Positions 1-11,791 of a stretch of DNA of 64,000 nucleotides are shown piece after piece. Location: the NCBI GenBank assembly GCA_963514095.1, contig OY741265.1:1877659-1941658 (forward strand). The letters run 5' to 3'. Under the pieces are notes generated by a model. It was given only the letters and a program-made list of their open reading frames with translations, had not been told where the DNA came from and did no database searches. The position numbers and the translations under genes were made by a program. Origin of the DNA: Eutrigla gurnardus. Its lineage: Eukaryota; Chordata; Actinopteri; Perciformes; Triglidae. Position 1 is the first letter of the stretch; each line of letters opens with the position of its first letter.

Positions 1-2084
1 CATACATATTTATGTACTGTATATATTGTGGGAGAAACCTGAGCACCATTGAGTGAAATAGCCCTTTTGTTCACATGACACGCGCATGATAGCCAGATGA
101 TAGACCTAACCAGCCAATCAGAATTCAGCTTTGCTGTGTGATCTGGAAAAAAGTACAGTAATTTCACAAAATCATAAATGTGATCATGTCAGTGCAATTT
201 AGACAAGTCCAATAGATTCATAGACCCATAAAACATGGGGTTAGATACCAAGATTACTTGACAAGGTCAAATATTGAAGGAGCGAGGCTATTTTAAGGGT
301 TTCCTACACATCTTGGACGCCATCTTGAATATGACACCTTTATAGTGGGCAGAATTTGGTAAACTTTTAAATTATTAAGGACACCTAATACTACAAAAAA
401 ACAGTTGAAAAACATTTTGTTAGAATTATTTTAGGGTTAGGTGTTTTTTTTTATATGTGCACCCGCCTAGAGAGAGAGGGGGAGAGGGAGGGCTGGGCAT
501 GCTGCAGGGAAACAGAGAAAAATGAAAATACAAACGAGCAAGGAAGCCGAGAGCGAGAGGACGAGCTCAGGATAAAATCTGCTAGTTGGTAGTCACGGGG
601 CAACAGGGAACATCTAACCTTGCTGTTGTGATGACAGGTTACTGGAAGGATGCAGCATGTCTGCAAATTACACCGAGAAGAGCTTTAAAAAATAAAATCC
701 ATAAAGGTGTACATAGAGTGGCGTATCGTAGCTGGGAATGCACTGAATATATGTGCTCCTTTTCATCCCAGCACTGTATGTGATGCATTGCAAACTCTGA
801 AGTATCTAATGTGCCAGCCTAAGTAGCTTGTGCACTCTGCACAGAGGCCTCCACGGTCCTTTTTAAGTAAAGTATTTAGACGGCTCATGACTGGGAAGGA
901 GGCTACATAAATCCACTCTCAGGTTGCCCCACCGTGGGCTGGAAGGCAAACCACCCACACTCCACTCGCTTCCTTCCAGTTATCAGCACAGTCTCATTTG
1001 ACCCATTTAGTGTAACATTATGCTTAGCCAGCTGCTATGATTTCAGCCGCCCTCGCCCTCTCCTACTATTTCCACCCAAGCAAACTACCCAGATGAGAAA
1101 TTCAAGGTACTGATGAACAGACAGACTGTTATTAAGCCGTCAGAACATTATCCCTCCCCCTACTGGCTGCTATTCCCCCAAATGGAGGAGCCCGAAGACC
1201 TGGTTTACGATGCAGCACACAGAGGAGGGTTCAGAGTCCTGGCTGCCTGAAGGGAACACGGATCAACGTCCTCCGTGGCCTGAACCCTGACCTCTCCACT
1301 CATTACCTCTCACATTCACTTACCAGGCGGCGGTGGTGAAGCCTTCCTGTTCCATACATCTGGTCCCAAGGAGAACCGTGGAAGGATGCCGATGCACGAG
1401 TGAAGAGAATATACAGCAGTTTTCTATCACGGATTTATTTTTGTCTAATCAGCTCATTCTGCTGCTGGAAGCTGAAGGATTTCTCTGTTGTAGCCTTTTA
1501 ATGTAAGAGTTAATAAACAGCTCTCTAGCGTGTCAGCCGCTGTAATTGCCTACAGGATGACTAATTCCATAGTCAATCAAATTGATGGTTTATTTTCATC
1601 ATTTAGGAGACACAGTGCATCAACTTGATAAGAAATGTCTTGCAGCGTCCTACTGGAATCCAATAGCTCGACAAAGTTAACTATTAATGAATAACAATAA
1701 ATAACAATGGAAGCAGTTTATTTGCTCTCGGGACCGGTGTTCGGTGCTTTAGTGCTTTGGCTCGGTCTCAGGGATGTGAAATGTTTTCTATAGATACTTA
1801 GCAGTCGGCTACACAAGAAGAAAACACTGGCACAAAAGTCATTGCTTTGGGACTTACAAGTTAGGTTTCAAGTCTTTGCTCTCAGGCCGAGGTCTTAACT
1901 TTTGATATTTCAGCCAAAGGATGAAAAAAATATCCAAAGGGCTCCTAGATGTTGTGTTAATAATGCTGAGAATTAAACTAATATGAAAATCTGTTCTGAA
2001 AAATGGCATCACTGTGTTCCCGTCCTCGCATGTTAGCAATTTAACAATATTCATCATTTCAAGGAATTGGATAATATATTGCGA
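1..2084. other. Low-copy DNA, no supported gene
   Basis: I see no coding region, RNA gene or clear repeat array here. Open frames are short (up to about 70 codons) and lack protein-like features. The first 450 bases are AT-rich and could be an old interspersed repeat, but I cannot match them to another copy in the window. The rest looks like ordinary intronic or intergenic vertebrate DNA. Confidence 0.5.
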
Positions 2085-2484
2085 TTAGGGGAGCGACTAT
2101 TAGGGTGTCTGCGATCCGATTCAGAATGGATTTTTTGCAATTGGAAATAATTCCTGATTCAAAATAGATTTTTTTGAATTAGTACAAGCTGAATCTACTC
2201 CAGTCCTCTGAGCTAATAAAGGTTATGTGGCAATTATGGCACGAGGGCATAAGATTATATGATTTTTATTTTTTTAAAGAGTTAAACTGATTACTGAATA
2301 ATGTAAATACACAAAGGCAAATCTAAGACCAAAGATGACAAATTCATGCTTAACTTGCACAAACTTTTAGTATTAAATAAATAAAAAATTAAAACAATAA
2401 TCAACTTTCAACTCGATTTAGAATCCTAAAAGATAAGAATTGTGTTTTTTACATGAATGGATTTCTTTGCCCACCCCTACGATT
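2085..2484 (+). mobile_element. Degenerate MITE-like repeat, family 1, copy 1
   Basis: The stretch ends in CCCACCCCTA and is AT-rich inside. Its interior shares blocks with two other places: near 3960-4100 (GCATAAGATTAT, AACTGATTAC, AATGTAAATACACA, CATGCTTAACTT) and near 26640-26760 (TTCATGCTTAACTTGCACA, CTTTTAGTA, GATTTAGAAT). This marks a dispersed family, probably a non-autonomous DNA transposon. No coding capacity is seen. I could not find a convincing target-site duplication, so the ends are approximate. Confidence 0.5.
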
Positions 2485-3324
2485 GACGGCCCTTTGCTGG
2501 CTTTAAACATGGCAGTTCTAAGTTGTTTGGTTTCTCCTGGAGAGATCGACGGTGAACCAAACCTCCTCAAACGGCCCGGCAGGATTATACGGCTCACTAA
2601 CGTTCAACGTTATGTTCGATATGTTCCACACAGACTAGTCATGCTGGTGTTGGTTGCTCACTAACGAGTGTCGTGAGTCCACGTTGTTAAGTGTGTTTTG
2701 ATGAACGCAGACTGTACCACCAACGGTATGATCTCCATTTAGTAACCCGGTTTGGGCTTCCTATTCAGAAGGTAGACATTAGTGAAGTGGAGATCTCCAT
2801 CAGGGCACGGATCCGTCACATTTCTATGTAGAAAGGCGCTAATGTTCCACCTGCAGAGGTGGGTTTACTCTGCAGTCAGATTGTCCAGCTGTGCCTGCTT
2901 AAACAAAGCCCACTTCATCATAATGGAGCTCTGTCACAGTGGATTGAAGGCCCTTGTAATGAATAATTATAGCACTGGGAAGGAACATGACAGAATACAA
3001 AACAAAGAGGGAGTGTGGGGGGGCGAGTGTGGAGAAAACAGGTGTACGCCTTGAATTATACATGAATGCATCAGATGAATGCATTTCAGATTGTCTGGTG
3101 GTTGGAGATGTTTGCATTGACAAACCGTGGCTTCTGAGGGGGAAGAATCTCATAAAAAAGGTAAATGAGGCAAAATAATATAGTGTACTGGTCGTGTTAG
3201 ATTTGATTTAGTGATGCAATACCTTTGGTAGTATTTTGTTAATTATGCCACATAGAGTTGAGTCTAATTACTGAGGACACATGAACTGCATGCTGCCTTG
3301 CCTGTACAACCATGTTCTCTGTTG

Positions 3325-3328
<4 letters not shown>
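2485..3328. other. Low-copy DNA, no supported gene
   Basis: Only short open frames occur, overlapping on both strands, with no conserved motif. Nothing else can be supported. Confidence 0.4.

Positions 3329-3404
<76 letters not shown>
3329..3404. repeat. (CA)38 microsatellite
   Basis: Uninterrupted CA dinucleotide tract of about 76 bp. Open frames across it encode only Thr-His or Cys-Val dipeptides and are not genes. A pure tract of this length is usually polymorphic. Confidence 0.97.
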
Positions 3405-3405
<1 letters not shown>

Positions 3406-3835
3406 CTCTCTCTGGTGTCCTTGCTCGGAGCCATGCACCCCCCTGCTTTGGGTGGCAGAGGTGGGAGCAACAAGCCGTGAAGCTGGGACTTCCAGCTCAA
3501 CTGTTCTACTGACTCCTGACATCCCCCCCTCCCCCTTTGGCCCTGATAATAAACTCAGCTAGTCCTAGACCAGAGGGGCACCGGGGCCAACGTACAAAGA
3601 ATGATGACCCAACAACTGCTTTCCGTCCTACAGGTCCGGATACAAAAAGCAGCCAGATTACATTCTCATGCCCACTGATGCCGAGATAGAAACCTTTCAT
3701 TTGCATGGTGTCCATCAGGGATGTTTCCTGTATGTAGGTACTTTTTAAGTAAAAGATTTCTTGTAATCATGGGTAATGTTGTTGACCAGGGAACATAGCC
3801 AGTATTGAGACTGTTAGCCCATGTCTGCCAATAAT
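3405..3835. other. Low-copy DNA, no supported gene
   Basis: Unique-looking sequence between the CA tract and the next repeat. No motif or open frame of note. Confidence 0.4.
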
Positions 3836-4200
3836 AGTGGTGTCACAGTACACGTTTTCGTTGGGGGTCGGGAATCTTTCCGAGATTCAGAATTGACTTT
3901 GGATTCAAAACGATTCACGACTGAAACATTTTTGATTTAGTAAATGCTTCAGGATCTATTCCAGTGTGTGACATATAGGAGATGTGGCAAATTATGGTAT
4001 GAGAGCATAAGATTATGTAAATGATTTGGGTTAAGTTTAAACTGATTACAGCAATGTAAATACACACATCTAAAACCAAATATTACATTAATCCATGCTT
4101 AACTTAAGTTTTCCGTGTTGTACTGTAAATGTACCGAGCCGTGACCCAAAATCCGAGGTACGTACCAAACCGTGAATTTGCATACCATTACAGCCCTCGC
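3836..4200 (+). mobile_element. Composite MITE-like repeat, family 1 core with other ends
   Basis: The middle shares the family 1 blocks described at 2085-2484. The right end (about 4110-4195, with GAGGTACGTACCAAACCGTG and CATACCATTACAGCCCTC) is of a type that recurs in fish genomes as the end of non-autonomous hAT-like elements. The left end (GGTGTCACAGTACACG) is loosely its inverted counterpart. Boundaries are approximate and no clean target duplication was found. Confidence 0.45.
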
Positions 4201-6164
4201 TAATACTACACAAAATACCCGAACCAAAGGGCTCAAAGCAATTCATCAGGAACCACCGTGAAGAAAAAGACATGAACAGAGACGATAATCGTACTCGTGC
4301 GTGATGGATAATTAAAATTGGCTGTTTATTTTTAGGATGACGGTGATGCAAAGGGATGTCAATAAAAAGGGATGCCAAAGCAACCCTCTTATGTTGAATT
4401 GTGCAAGAACACAATTGTTCAGTGTGTGTTTGTGTGTGTATTCACGCACATGCACTCACCAAGGACATTACACTGTCTACGCCTGTCTCCGTCGTACCTC
4501 CGCCACCCTTGACCCCGTCAAGTTGATAGAGGAGGTCTGAGGAGAGCCAGACTCTTCTTCCTCTTCCTCCTCTCTCTCCGGGATGTTTACAGCCAATCCT
4601 CCAGGTCGCCGTCTCAGCGGTGATCATGTATTCAGTGGGGATTTGGTGGCGGGATGACGGGATGCAAGTGGAAATAAGGGTCACCTCTTTAATCTCCGAC
4701 GCGGGGATCTGTCTCCGGTACGGGGATGTAAGCGTGTTGTCATTGGGCACGCCCGCTCAGTGTGAGCATTAAAACGTGTGTGGTGGTAATCTTACTGTTC
4801 CTATCGGGAATAATAAGGGAGGCTGTGTAATACAGGACTTGTTGATTATATGGGCTTTTTGTGGATCATAGCCTCCCTTTTCTTCACTTAAACAATGAAA
4901 CAGACTTGATAAAAGAGAAACTAAATGAGTCATATCCATGAAGTAGGCGTTTGGTAGAAAGTGTTGTTTTGGCAGAATGACCCATGTTTGTTTGCTAGCA
5001 GACAGGAAGTGGTCTGACATTTTTACACCGCCGCCGCAGGAAGTAGTTGTGTGCCTTGTGTGTATTGGGGTGTGTTTTATGGGTGGAAAGGTTGGGATGG
5101 TTGGACTTTCATGCAGGAGTTAACCACCATTTACAAAAAGCATCGTGGTGGAAGGATTTGTTCAATAATGACGTTATTGTGTGAAACACATCTGTGTGTT
5201 CTCTGTGTCCCATCACCAAACTGTCATATTAATATCTACAAAGGTCTATTTCATATAATGAGTGTTTTTTGTTGGTGAAGTAGCTTCCATAGCACGTTAG
5301 CTCATCTAACCAAAATATGTTCCTGCTTCGTAGAATAAATGGATTCATTTTGAGACTGTTGACTACTTGTTGATTTGTTCTACTTGCTGATTATTCACCT
5401 TGTTATAAGATGACATTCACCGATTTTGCAACGACTAAATATCATTTTGGTTGTTTCTGGTGGGTACGGTAGCTGGGATGTGGGTCTGTTTTTAAATAAA
5501 AGTGAAAGAAGATGTCTTCTAGCGTGGGAGTGTAGTTTCGGAGAGAGGGGTCAGCGGCTTGTTTGTTGGCAGAGGTCCCATCTCCAGGAAGGTGACTGCA
5601 GTCAGATGGAGTTGCAGAGATAATGACCTGTTTTCTGCGCTGTCATGAATGCCATGCAAATCCCTCTGTGCTGCTTCCCCGGCACTGACAGTGAGTGGCT
5701 GTTCAGCCTCTCACATCATGGATGAGAAGAAAATCCACTGAGCTGCTTTTCAAAAAGCAATGTCATAGAAGGCTATATTTAAGATGTTTCTTTCTTTCTT
5801 CTGTGATTTAATTTGAGCCTATTCAAAGTTGGTGTATTGAAGCAGTCGTTCACATTTACTGGTGGTGGGCGGCACGACGTGCGACAGGCAGCTTTCGTAA
5901 TAAACTAGTCAAACAAAGGTTTATGAAGAACTATTTACTGCAAATACATCATAAAATAATGAAGTATATGTCAATATAAATAACAAATTAGGAAATAACT
6001 ATTTCCAATTATAATTAAATATATTCATAAACAAAACAGACTTTGCTTGTCAAAATTAACAGCTTTTTAAAAGTAAACTGTTTAGATGGCATTTAAAATC
6101 TTTTCCTGTGATTTGGTTTCACACCCATGTACATAGCAATGAATAGTCTGCCCTGAAAGTCCGT
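4201..6164. other. Low-copy DNA, no supported gene
   Basis: Mixed-composition DNA with short, unrelated open frames on both strands. No recognizable exon, repeat array or RNA. The AT-rich stretch at 5930-6100 may already belong to the DNA transposon that follows, but this cannot be shown. Confidence 0.4.
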
Positions 6165-7505
6165 GTGGGCTCCAGAGTACGAAAGCAATCATGGAGAAGC
6201 ACAAAGCCAGAGTCACAACTGATGCTGTGGCTCGACATGTGGCCCATCAGTATCGTGGAAGGGATTCAAACAGCTGACTAAACTCAGCTTCAACGACAAA
6301 CATGAAGCAGCCAGACGACGGGGGCGTACACCACGGTGACGGCTCGTTGGATTAACTGCTCAGTAGCTCTGTTTGCAGAGATACTTGGGTACCAGGCAGA
6401 TGCTTTTCTTTTCCTGCTGAGAAACTGTGCACGACAATGCAGCGAACATGTTTCCCGTGCATGGAGATTCAGTGGGAATCACAAGAGTAACTCACCATAC
6501 GATAATCACAATATTTTGCCCACGATAGCCATATCACGACTACGATACACAATATATTGCAAGAAATAATCTACGATATGCATCATGATATCTGTGTATC
6601 CGAAGGGGAAAAAAATACCAGTGAAAGGGCAAAAGCAGGAATTAATCGTATAATGTGTGCATAATCTTAGCTTCGTCCCTCTTTGACGTGTGACATCATT
6701 CCAATATAGCCATAAATTGGCAAAAGGCCAAGAGGAGTCATGACGTAGTGACTCTGGTGAGGCAAAATGGTAACAGGAAAATTCTAAATTTTGAATATCG
6801 ATATATGGCGCCAGTGTATCGATAACGTATCCCAGCAGGGAGTATCACAGTATATAGATTTTTGGATGTATTGTCCCAACCACTAATGGAGATGCGACAG
6901 GAAGAGGTTTGCACTACGTCGGACACTGGAGGATGCTGGGAGTGACTTGTGGGGCAGTTTAGGGAAAGTACAGCAGGGTGCAGAGCACAGACTGATCCAG
7001 GATGTGCCAGCACGGTGGAACTGAACGTGCTTTGATGCCGGAGCGTCTTCGCCTGCAGAGGTGGCCCGTTTCAGCAGTCCTGCCTGACCCAAATGTGACC
7101 AAAAAAAACCAGCTGAGCCAAACACTGGACCTGACAACAGAGCAGCGGGCCGTAGCCGAGGAAACCGCTACTATCCTTAATCCTTTTATCACCCTCACTG
7201 AGCTTTTGTCCCGAAAAGAAAATGAGTCCTCGTCAGCAGTTGTGCCACTGCTGACAAATGTAAAAAAATTAAAAAAAAAAAAAGCAGCATCTTAGAGGAT
7301 GACAGGCCACTGAAAAGAGAACCGGTGGAGGAAATTGAAAGGAGGCGGCGAGTGCTGCGAGCGCAGCCATTGACCCCCAGCAGCAAGCAATTAAATTGGC
7401 CGCCCGATGAGGAAAAGGAACAGGTGACCACGATGGCCGAGCACCTATATGGACACGGACACTGATGAGGAGGGAGACATGCGAGCTGCACCCACAAAAG
7501 ACTGA
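6165..7505 (+). pseudogene. Decayed hAT-superfamily transposase
   Basis: hAT transposases are cut-and-paste enzymes that move their own DNA element. Several conserved pieces lie in the right order. DMWPISIVEG (6234-6263) is followed after a frameshift by FKQLTKLSFND, then YTTVTARWINC (from 6327), LVGQFRES (near 6945), LIQDVPARWN (to 7021), then LMPERLRLQRWPVSAVLPDP and a stretch containing EETATILNPFITLTELLSR to about 7275. After an A-run frameshift, ILEDDRPLKREPVEEIERRR continues to a stop near 7464. At least three frameshifts, internal stops and a 417-bp insertion at 6469-6885 kill the gene. The N-terminal BED zinc finger and C-terminal dimerization region are not recognizable. The ancestor was probably a ZBED-like fish hAT element. 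Superfamily assignment is firm, exact family is not. Confidence 0.8.
6469..6885 (+). mobile_element. Non-autonomous hAT-like MITE inserted in the transposase pseudogene
   Basis: The 417-bp insert is flanked by a perfect 8-bp direct repeat ATGGAGAT (6461-6468 and 6886-6893), the duplication length typical of hAT insertions. The ends are TCAGTGGGAATCAC on the left and CCCAACCACTA on the right, whose complement TAGTGGTTGGG weakly mirrors the left end. The interior is non-coding. A second copy lies on the opposite strand at 9307-9603, sharing ATATGCATCATGAT, GGCAAAAGCAGGAA, GCCAGTGTAT and CAGCAGGGAGTAT. Removing the insert joins the two halves of the older pseudogene. Confidence 0.85.
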
Positions 7506-8889
7506 TGAAGAGTGGAAAAAAAAGCTCTGCATCGCTGCCTCATCACCCCCCTTCACAGCGCATCATTTCTAAAAACTGCCTTTATTGTAAGAAAAACTCC
7601 AAATTCCTTTTTCCCGGCCTAAGAATGTGTATGGATAAGAAGCAGCAGGAGTCCCACGTCAAAGCTGAAATATATAACTGATGTAGCCTTCAGCCTCCCA
7701 CAGACAAATCTTTTTATTTCCCATCACTAATTTCATTTTGATCAGCTCATTTAGTTTGTAAGGAGGCATCCAATTTATTTTTTTACATTTTTTTCTGTAT
7801 TTATTTTGCTTTTATGTGATTTTTTTTTTTCCATGTTTGCAATTGGCTGTAATATATCTTATTATTGCACATGTTGGAACAGTTTCCCCTCCCTCAAAGC
7901 TTCTAAATATTTAGGATGTTTCTCACTGACGCTTTGAAGCCAAACAAATGGTATTCAGGACAGTCCAAATAACTTATAGAGACTCTTTGAAATAATCAAA
8001 ACCCCAAACACTTTTCCTTCCAATAATATTTCCAATTTTCTTTGCAGCAAACGGTTACACTAATGTGGACTCTGGGTATGCTGACGAGCATTGGTAATAG
8101 GAATAGTGTGCTTTTTATATTGCTGAACTTCATGCTTATTGGATCTCTTGCGTGCCGTTAATTCCACTGAAGAGGGAGCCTCGCCGGCTGAAAAATGTGC
8201 ACCGTTATTTCTGACTCCACTCCCTCTGCTGCTTTGGCAGCTTTAGTGTGAAATCCTCTGGGAGTTGTCTCTACAAGAGTCACCAGCTTTTTTTAGGGTC
8301 GAAGCTCTTAATTATGCCGGGTGTAAATGAGAGCACTGAAGAGAGAGCTGGCGTGGCGAGAGCCACGGGGCCCCATGTGACGATGACAAAGCTTCCAGCG
8401 GCACAGCGGCGCTCGCAGCCTCGGGGCTCGGCACAGATGAAAAGATGACAGGGGGGAAAAAAGAGCCCACATAAGGCATGTATGCTAATGTACCAACTCA
8501 GTAAGCTGGCGGGAGGATGAATAAAAGCTGCTTCATCTCTTGCACTACAACGTAAAGCCGATACAGGGAGACATGAGATGTGTGTGCCTTTAGATTTGTA
8601 CGTTGGCTCCGACTTTGACGTTGAGTTTTACTTTGAGGTGCAGCGTGTTGAATCTCGATTAAACCGTCAGTAAACTGCCGTGAAAGTGCTGGATACAAAG
8701 CCACGCGCTCGGCTTGAAGATGCACACTTTGTTAGGCGTGCTACTGTATTCATGAGGACAGTGGAGGAAAAAATACATTCAATGCTGAAGGACATGTTTT
8801 TGCAAATGTGAAAGATGGACATACTCTTCTACGAGGTAGCATTTTGTACACTGGCAACTAGTGGCAGGGTTGGTACAGGTGCTACAAAG
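7506..8889. other. Low-copy DNA, no supported gene
   Basis: T-rich sequence at 7730-7840 may be the far end of the hAT element. The rest (about 8140-8460) is more GC-rich with no coherent open frame. No gene can be supported. Confidence 0.4.
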
Positions 8890-9306
8890 TGCTTGAAATG
8901 TGTGTTGTATGTGATGACATCTATGATAGAACAGAGAAAAGAAGATCTCCATATTTGAGGGACTGAAAACAGCATTTTCTGACATTTCTTTATGAAAAAT
9001 GACTTTTGATGATGAACAGATGATGAAAATAGTTGGTGATTATATTTCTGTGGATCTGTTAGTGGAATTAGTTTTCCTTTCATTTGTGGTCCTTCTGTAA
9101 AAAGCTGTCTCCAAACATCATGTTGGTTGTTTAGAGGACAATAACATCTCATTTAATGTGATGAACAAGTGACATCATAAGTAGACTGAATACTGACCAT
9201 TGGATTGGTACAAATATGGAGTTTACCACAGCTGGAAGGGGCTGGAAAAGCATGGAAATGCACCTTGAATTGCTTGAAAAGTGCTTGAATTTGACTTGGA
9301 ACCCTG
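8890..9306 (+). repeat. Anonymous dispersed repeat, copy 1 (5'-truncated)
   Basis: Shares nearly identical sequence with 55001-55509 and 62551-63049, all in the same orientation. The best-conserved block runs from about 8990 to 9260. This copy lacks the first 80 or so bases of the other two, and its right end is interrupted by the MITE at 9307. An open frame on the minus strand (about 107 codons, beginning MRCYCPLNN) is kept in all three copies, but this follows from the near-identity of the DNA and is not proof of coding. Confidence 0.85.
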
Positions 9307-9603
9307 TAATGGTCAGACAATATATAGGAAATCGATATATCATCATACTCCCTGCTGTGATACGTTATCCATACACTGGCACCAAATATATATATATTAA
9401 AATTTGAATGCGATATGATGCGATTCCATGCATGGAGCATTAGGTTATCATTAGTTCCTGCTTTTGCCTTTTTGCTGGTGCTTTTTCTCCTTCAGATACA
9501 CGTAGATCATGATGCATATCATAGATGTTTATCTCGCAAATATACGCACACAAAATATGGTGATATTATCGTATCGTGAGTTACTCTGTGATTCCCACCC
9601 CTA
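9307..9603 (-). mobile_element. Non-autonomous hAT-like MITE, second copy
   Basis: Reverse-complement relative of the 6469-6885 element. Read on the minus strand it starts TAGGGGTGGGAATCACAGAG and ends near GTCTGACCATTA. It is shorter than the first copy, lacking roughly 110 internal bases. I could not identify a target duplication, so the boundaries are set by similarity alone. It lies at the right edge of the dispersed repeat and may have truncated it. Confidence 0.75.
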
Positions 9604-10547
9604 CTGGCACCATCGATAAACACTTCTCATCATGAAATGAATAATAAAAAATCAAACATGTTCATGTGTTTCAGTTAGCTCCACGTCCCCCGGCGGTTCG
9701 GTGGGATTTCGTGAACTGTTGGAGCCCTGGTTAATGAATAATATAGAGTGATGCAGCGTTATACAAATCCACCTTTCTTAATGTGCAAAGTGCTGAACCA
9801 CAATAAAAGCAATGTGGCTTCAGTGAACAATTAGACGGAGACAAAGGCGAGAGGAAAATGATACAGAAGCGTAATAAAAGGTCCCCCTGTAGGCCTATTT
9901 ATAGATATAATCGGTGGCAGTGTAGCATAAAAGTCCCGTTGCATCCCATCAACCACGCTCAGGTAGGAGTGGGCTTTTATCATTTTATTCGGTGGAATCA
10001 CAAAATAATTGTGTAGTGAGGACAATGAGCAGTACTTCAAAGATGTATTCAGCTGCTGAATGTTCTCTTATTACAAACATTCTCTCAGATTCACACAATG
10101 TGAAGCAGTGGTGTGACTCGCATGCTGAGGGGATCTTTTTGCTGAGCGTTAAATATCAATGTAAAGCTTATCTCGGCTCAGCATAAAGAAACAGCAAGTC
10201 CGGTTCTGTCCGGGACGTGAACCAAAATCCAGCTCCCTCATCTCTGAACCTCCACAATTAACATCATGTCTTTTTGTTGTTCAGTCCGAAAAAACAAAGC
10301 TGTGGTATCTCCAGGGGGGTTTGTTGGAAGACAGTAGTCACTTCCTGGTTTTAGATGACGTCAAATTCAATCTTTATTTTTTTTTTTTCAAGACAAATAC
10401 CTGCAGTACTATTTTTCCTTCTAAAGTGTGCTTCTAGTTAAGGGACATAATGTGCAGCTTTTCTTACTCCATCATATCCAACATTTATTGATTAAAAAAT
10501 ACATTTTTAACAGTTGACTTCAGAGGTTTGGATATCTCATGTTTGTG
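9604..10547. other. Low-copy DNA, no supported gene
   Basis: No exon-like frame or repeated block is seen. A run of about 12 T residues lies near 10377-10389. Confidence 0.4.
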
Positions 10548-10586
10548 TTTTAGACCAGAACGTCTTCAACGTTTTCAGGCCAAGGA

Positions 10587-11320
10587 CCCCCAAGGTCTAT
10601 AGACCTGGTGGAAGGACCCCCAAGGCCTATAGAGACCCGGTGGAGGGACCCCCAAGGTCTATAGAGACCCGGTGGAGGGACCCCCAAGGTCTATAGACCC
10701 GGTGGAAGGACCCCCAAGGTCTATAGACCCGGTGGAAGGACCCCCAAGGCCTATAGAGACCCGGTGGAGGGACCCCCAAGGCCTATAGAGACCCGGTGGA
10801 GGGACCCCCAAGGCCTATAGAGACCCGGTGGAGGGACCCCCAAGGCCTATAGAGACCTGGTGGAGGGACCCCCAAGGCCTATAGAGACCCGGTGGAGGGA
10901 CCCCCAAGGCCTATAGAGACCCGGTGGAGGGACCCCCAAGGCCTATAGAGACCCGGTGGAGGGACCCCCAAGGCCTATAGAGACCCGGTGGAGGGACCCC
11001 CAAGGTCTATAGAGACCCGGTGGAGGGACCCCCAAGGCCTATAGAGACCCGGTGGAGGGACCCCCAAGGCCTATAGAGACCCGGTGGAGGGACCCCCAAG
11101 GCCTATAGAGACCCGGTGGAGGGACCCCCAAGGTCTATAGAGACCGGGTGGAGGGACCCCCAAGGCCTATAGAGACCCGGTGGAGGGACCCCCAAGGTCT
11201 ATAGAGACCGGGTGGAGGGACCCCCAAGGCCTATAGAGACCCGGTGGAGGGACCCCCAAGGTCTATAGAGACCTGGTGGAGGGACCCCCAAGGTCTATAG
11301 AGACCCGGTGGAGGGGACCC
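10587..11320. repeat. 32-bp minisatellite, about 23 units
   Basis: Consensus unit is GGACCCCCAAGGCCTATAG followed by AGACCCGGTGGAG. The first few units are shortened. Variation is mainly GGCCTATAG versus GGTCTATAG, and ACCCGG versus ACCGGG or ACCTGG. The same unit occurs at two other loci in the window, always inside the same MITE. Confidence 0.95.
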
Positions 11321-11350
11321 CCTATTACATATCATATAATGTTCCTTATT

Positions 11351-11515
11351 TATTTTTATTTATTTTTTTTAAAGATAATTTTTTCGGCGAGAGCACCGTT
11401 CAAGCCTTTTATTATTTTATACAGACAGTGTGGAAACAGGGAGAGAGAGGGAGAAGCATTGCAGGAAACTGATTCCGGGCCGGGAGTCGAACCCGGGATC
11501 ACCGCGTCACCGCCC
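11351..11515 (-). mobile_element. tRNA-derived SINE with 18-bp target duplication
   Basis: The insert is flanked by perfect 18-bp direct repeats CATATAATGTTCCTTATT (11333-11350 and 11516-11533). Read on the minus strand it begins with a tRNA-like segment containing the pol III B-box-like GGGTTCGACTCCCGG, continues through a C/T-rich body, and ends in an A-rich tail (CTTTAAAAAAAATAAATAAA). Long target duplication plus A-rich tail indicates LINE-mediated retroposition. The MITE copy at 38476-40470 shows the empty site (about 40144-40165). The A-box half of the tRNA is not obvious, so it may be 5'-truncated. Confidence 0.85.
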
Positions 11516-11775
11516 CATATAATGTTCCTTATTAACCAATAATAATGTGTAGTGAAGCCTACAGTTCCATGTATAACAGTACTTTGTAATGATGTATTTA
11601 TACAATGCTAAGCCATTTAAAAAAATAATTGTCGACAGATTCATATTTTAATTCTATTTTGGCATTTGTACGTCACAATTTCTCAACATAATATTAAACA
11701 AACAGGAAGAAGTGAATCCCAGGTCCGGGACCCCCTGTTGAAGATCTCTGTTTTAGAGGTGTTCAACAATCTACA

Positions 11776-11791
11776 CCCCCCCCCCCCCCCC
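11776..11791. repeat. Poly-C run followed by CTAACCCTAA
   Basis: About 16 C residues, then one and a half telomere-like units. Too short to be telomeric sequence. Confidence 0.8.

Larger units (their letters stand above)
10556..11750. mobile_element. hAT-like MITE with internal 32-bp minisatellite, copy 1
   Basis: Ends are CAGAACGTCTTCAACG on the left and TGTTGAAGATCTCTG on the right, which are imperfect inverted repeats. Flanking 8-mers TTTTAGAC (10548-10555) and TTTTAGAG (11751-11758) match at 7 of 8 positions, as expected for a hAT target duplication. Inside are a 32-bp tandem array (10587-11320), then a non-repetitive right arm shared with copies at 28401-28737 and 38476-40470. A SINE has inserted in the right arm (11351-11515). 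No transposase is encoded, so movement would need an enzyme supplied elsewhere. Confidence 0.85.

Noticed and set aside
3264..3522. Open frames of 60-84 codons through the CA tract on both strands
   Set aside because: They are Thr-His or Cys-Val dipeptide runs produced by the dinucleotide repeat.
8829..9152. 107-codon minus-strand frame conserved in three repeat copies
   Set aside because: The copies are almost identical as DNA over the full repeat, so frame conservation carries no extra evidence of coding.
11470..11515. Minus-strand tRNA gene
   Set aside because: A B-box-like arm is present, but the A-box half is missing and an 18-bp target duplication plus A-rich tail mark a SINE.
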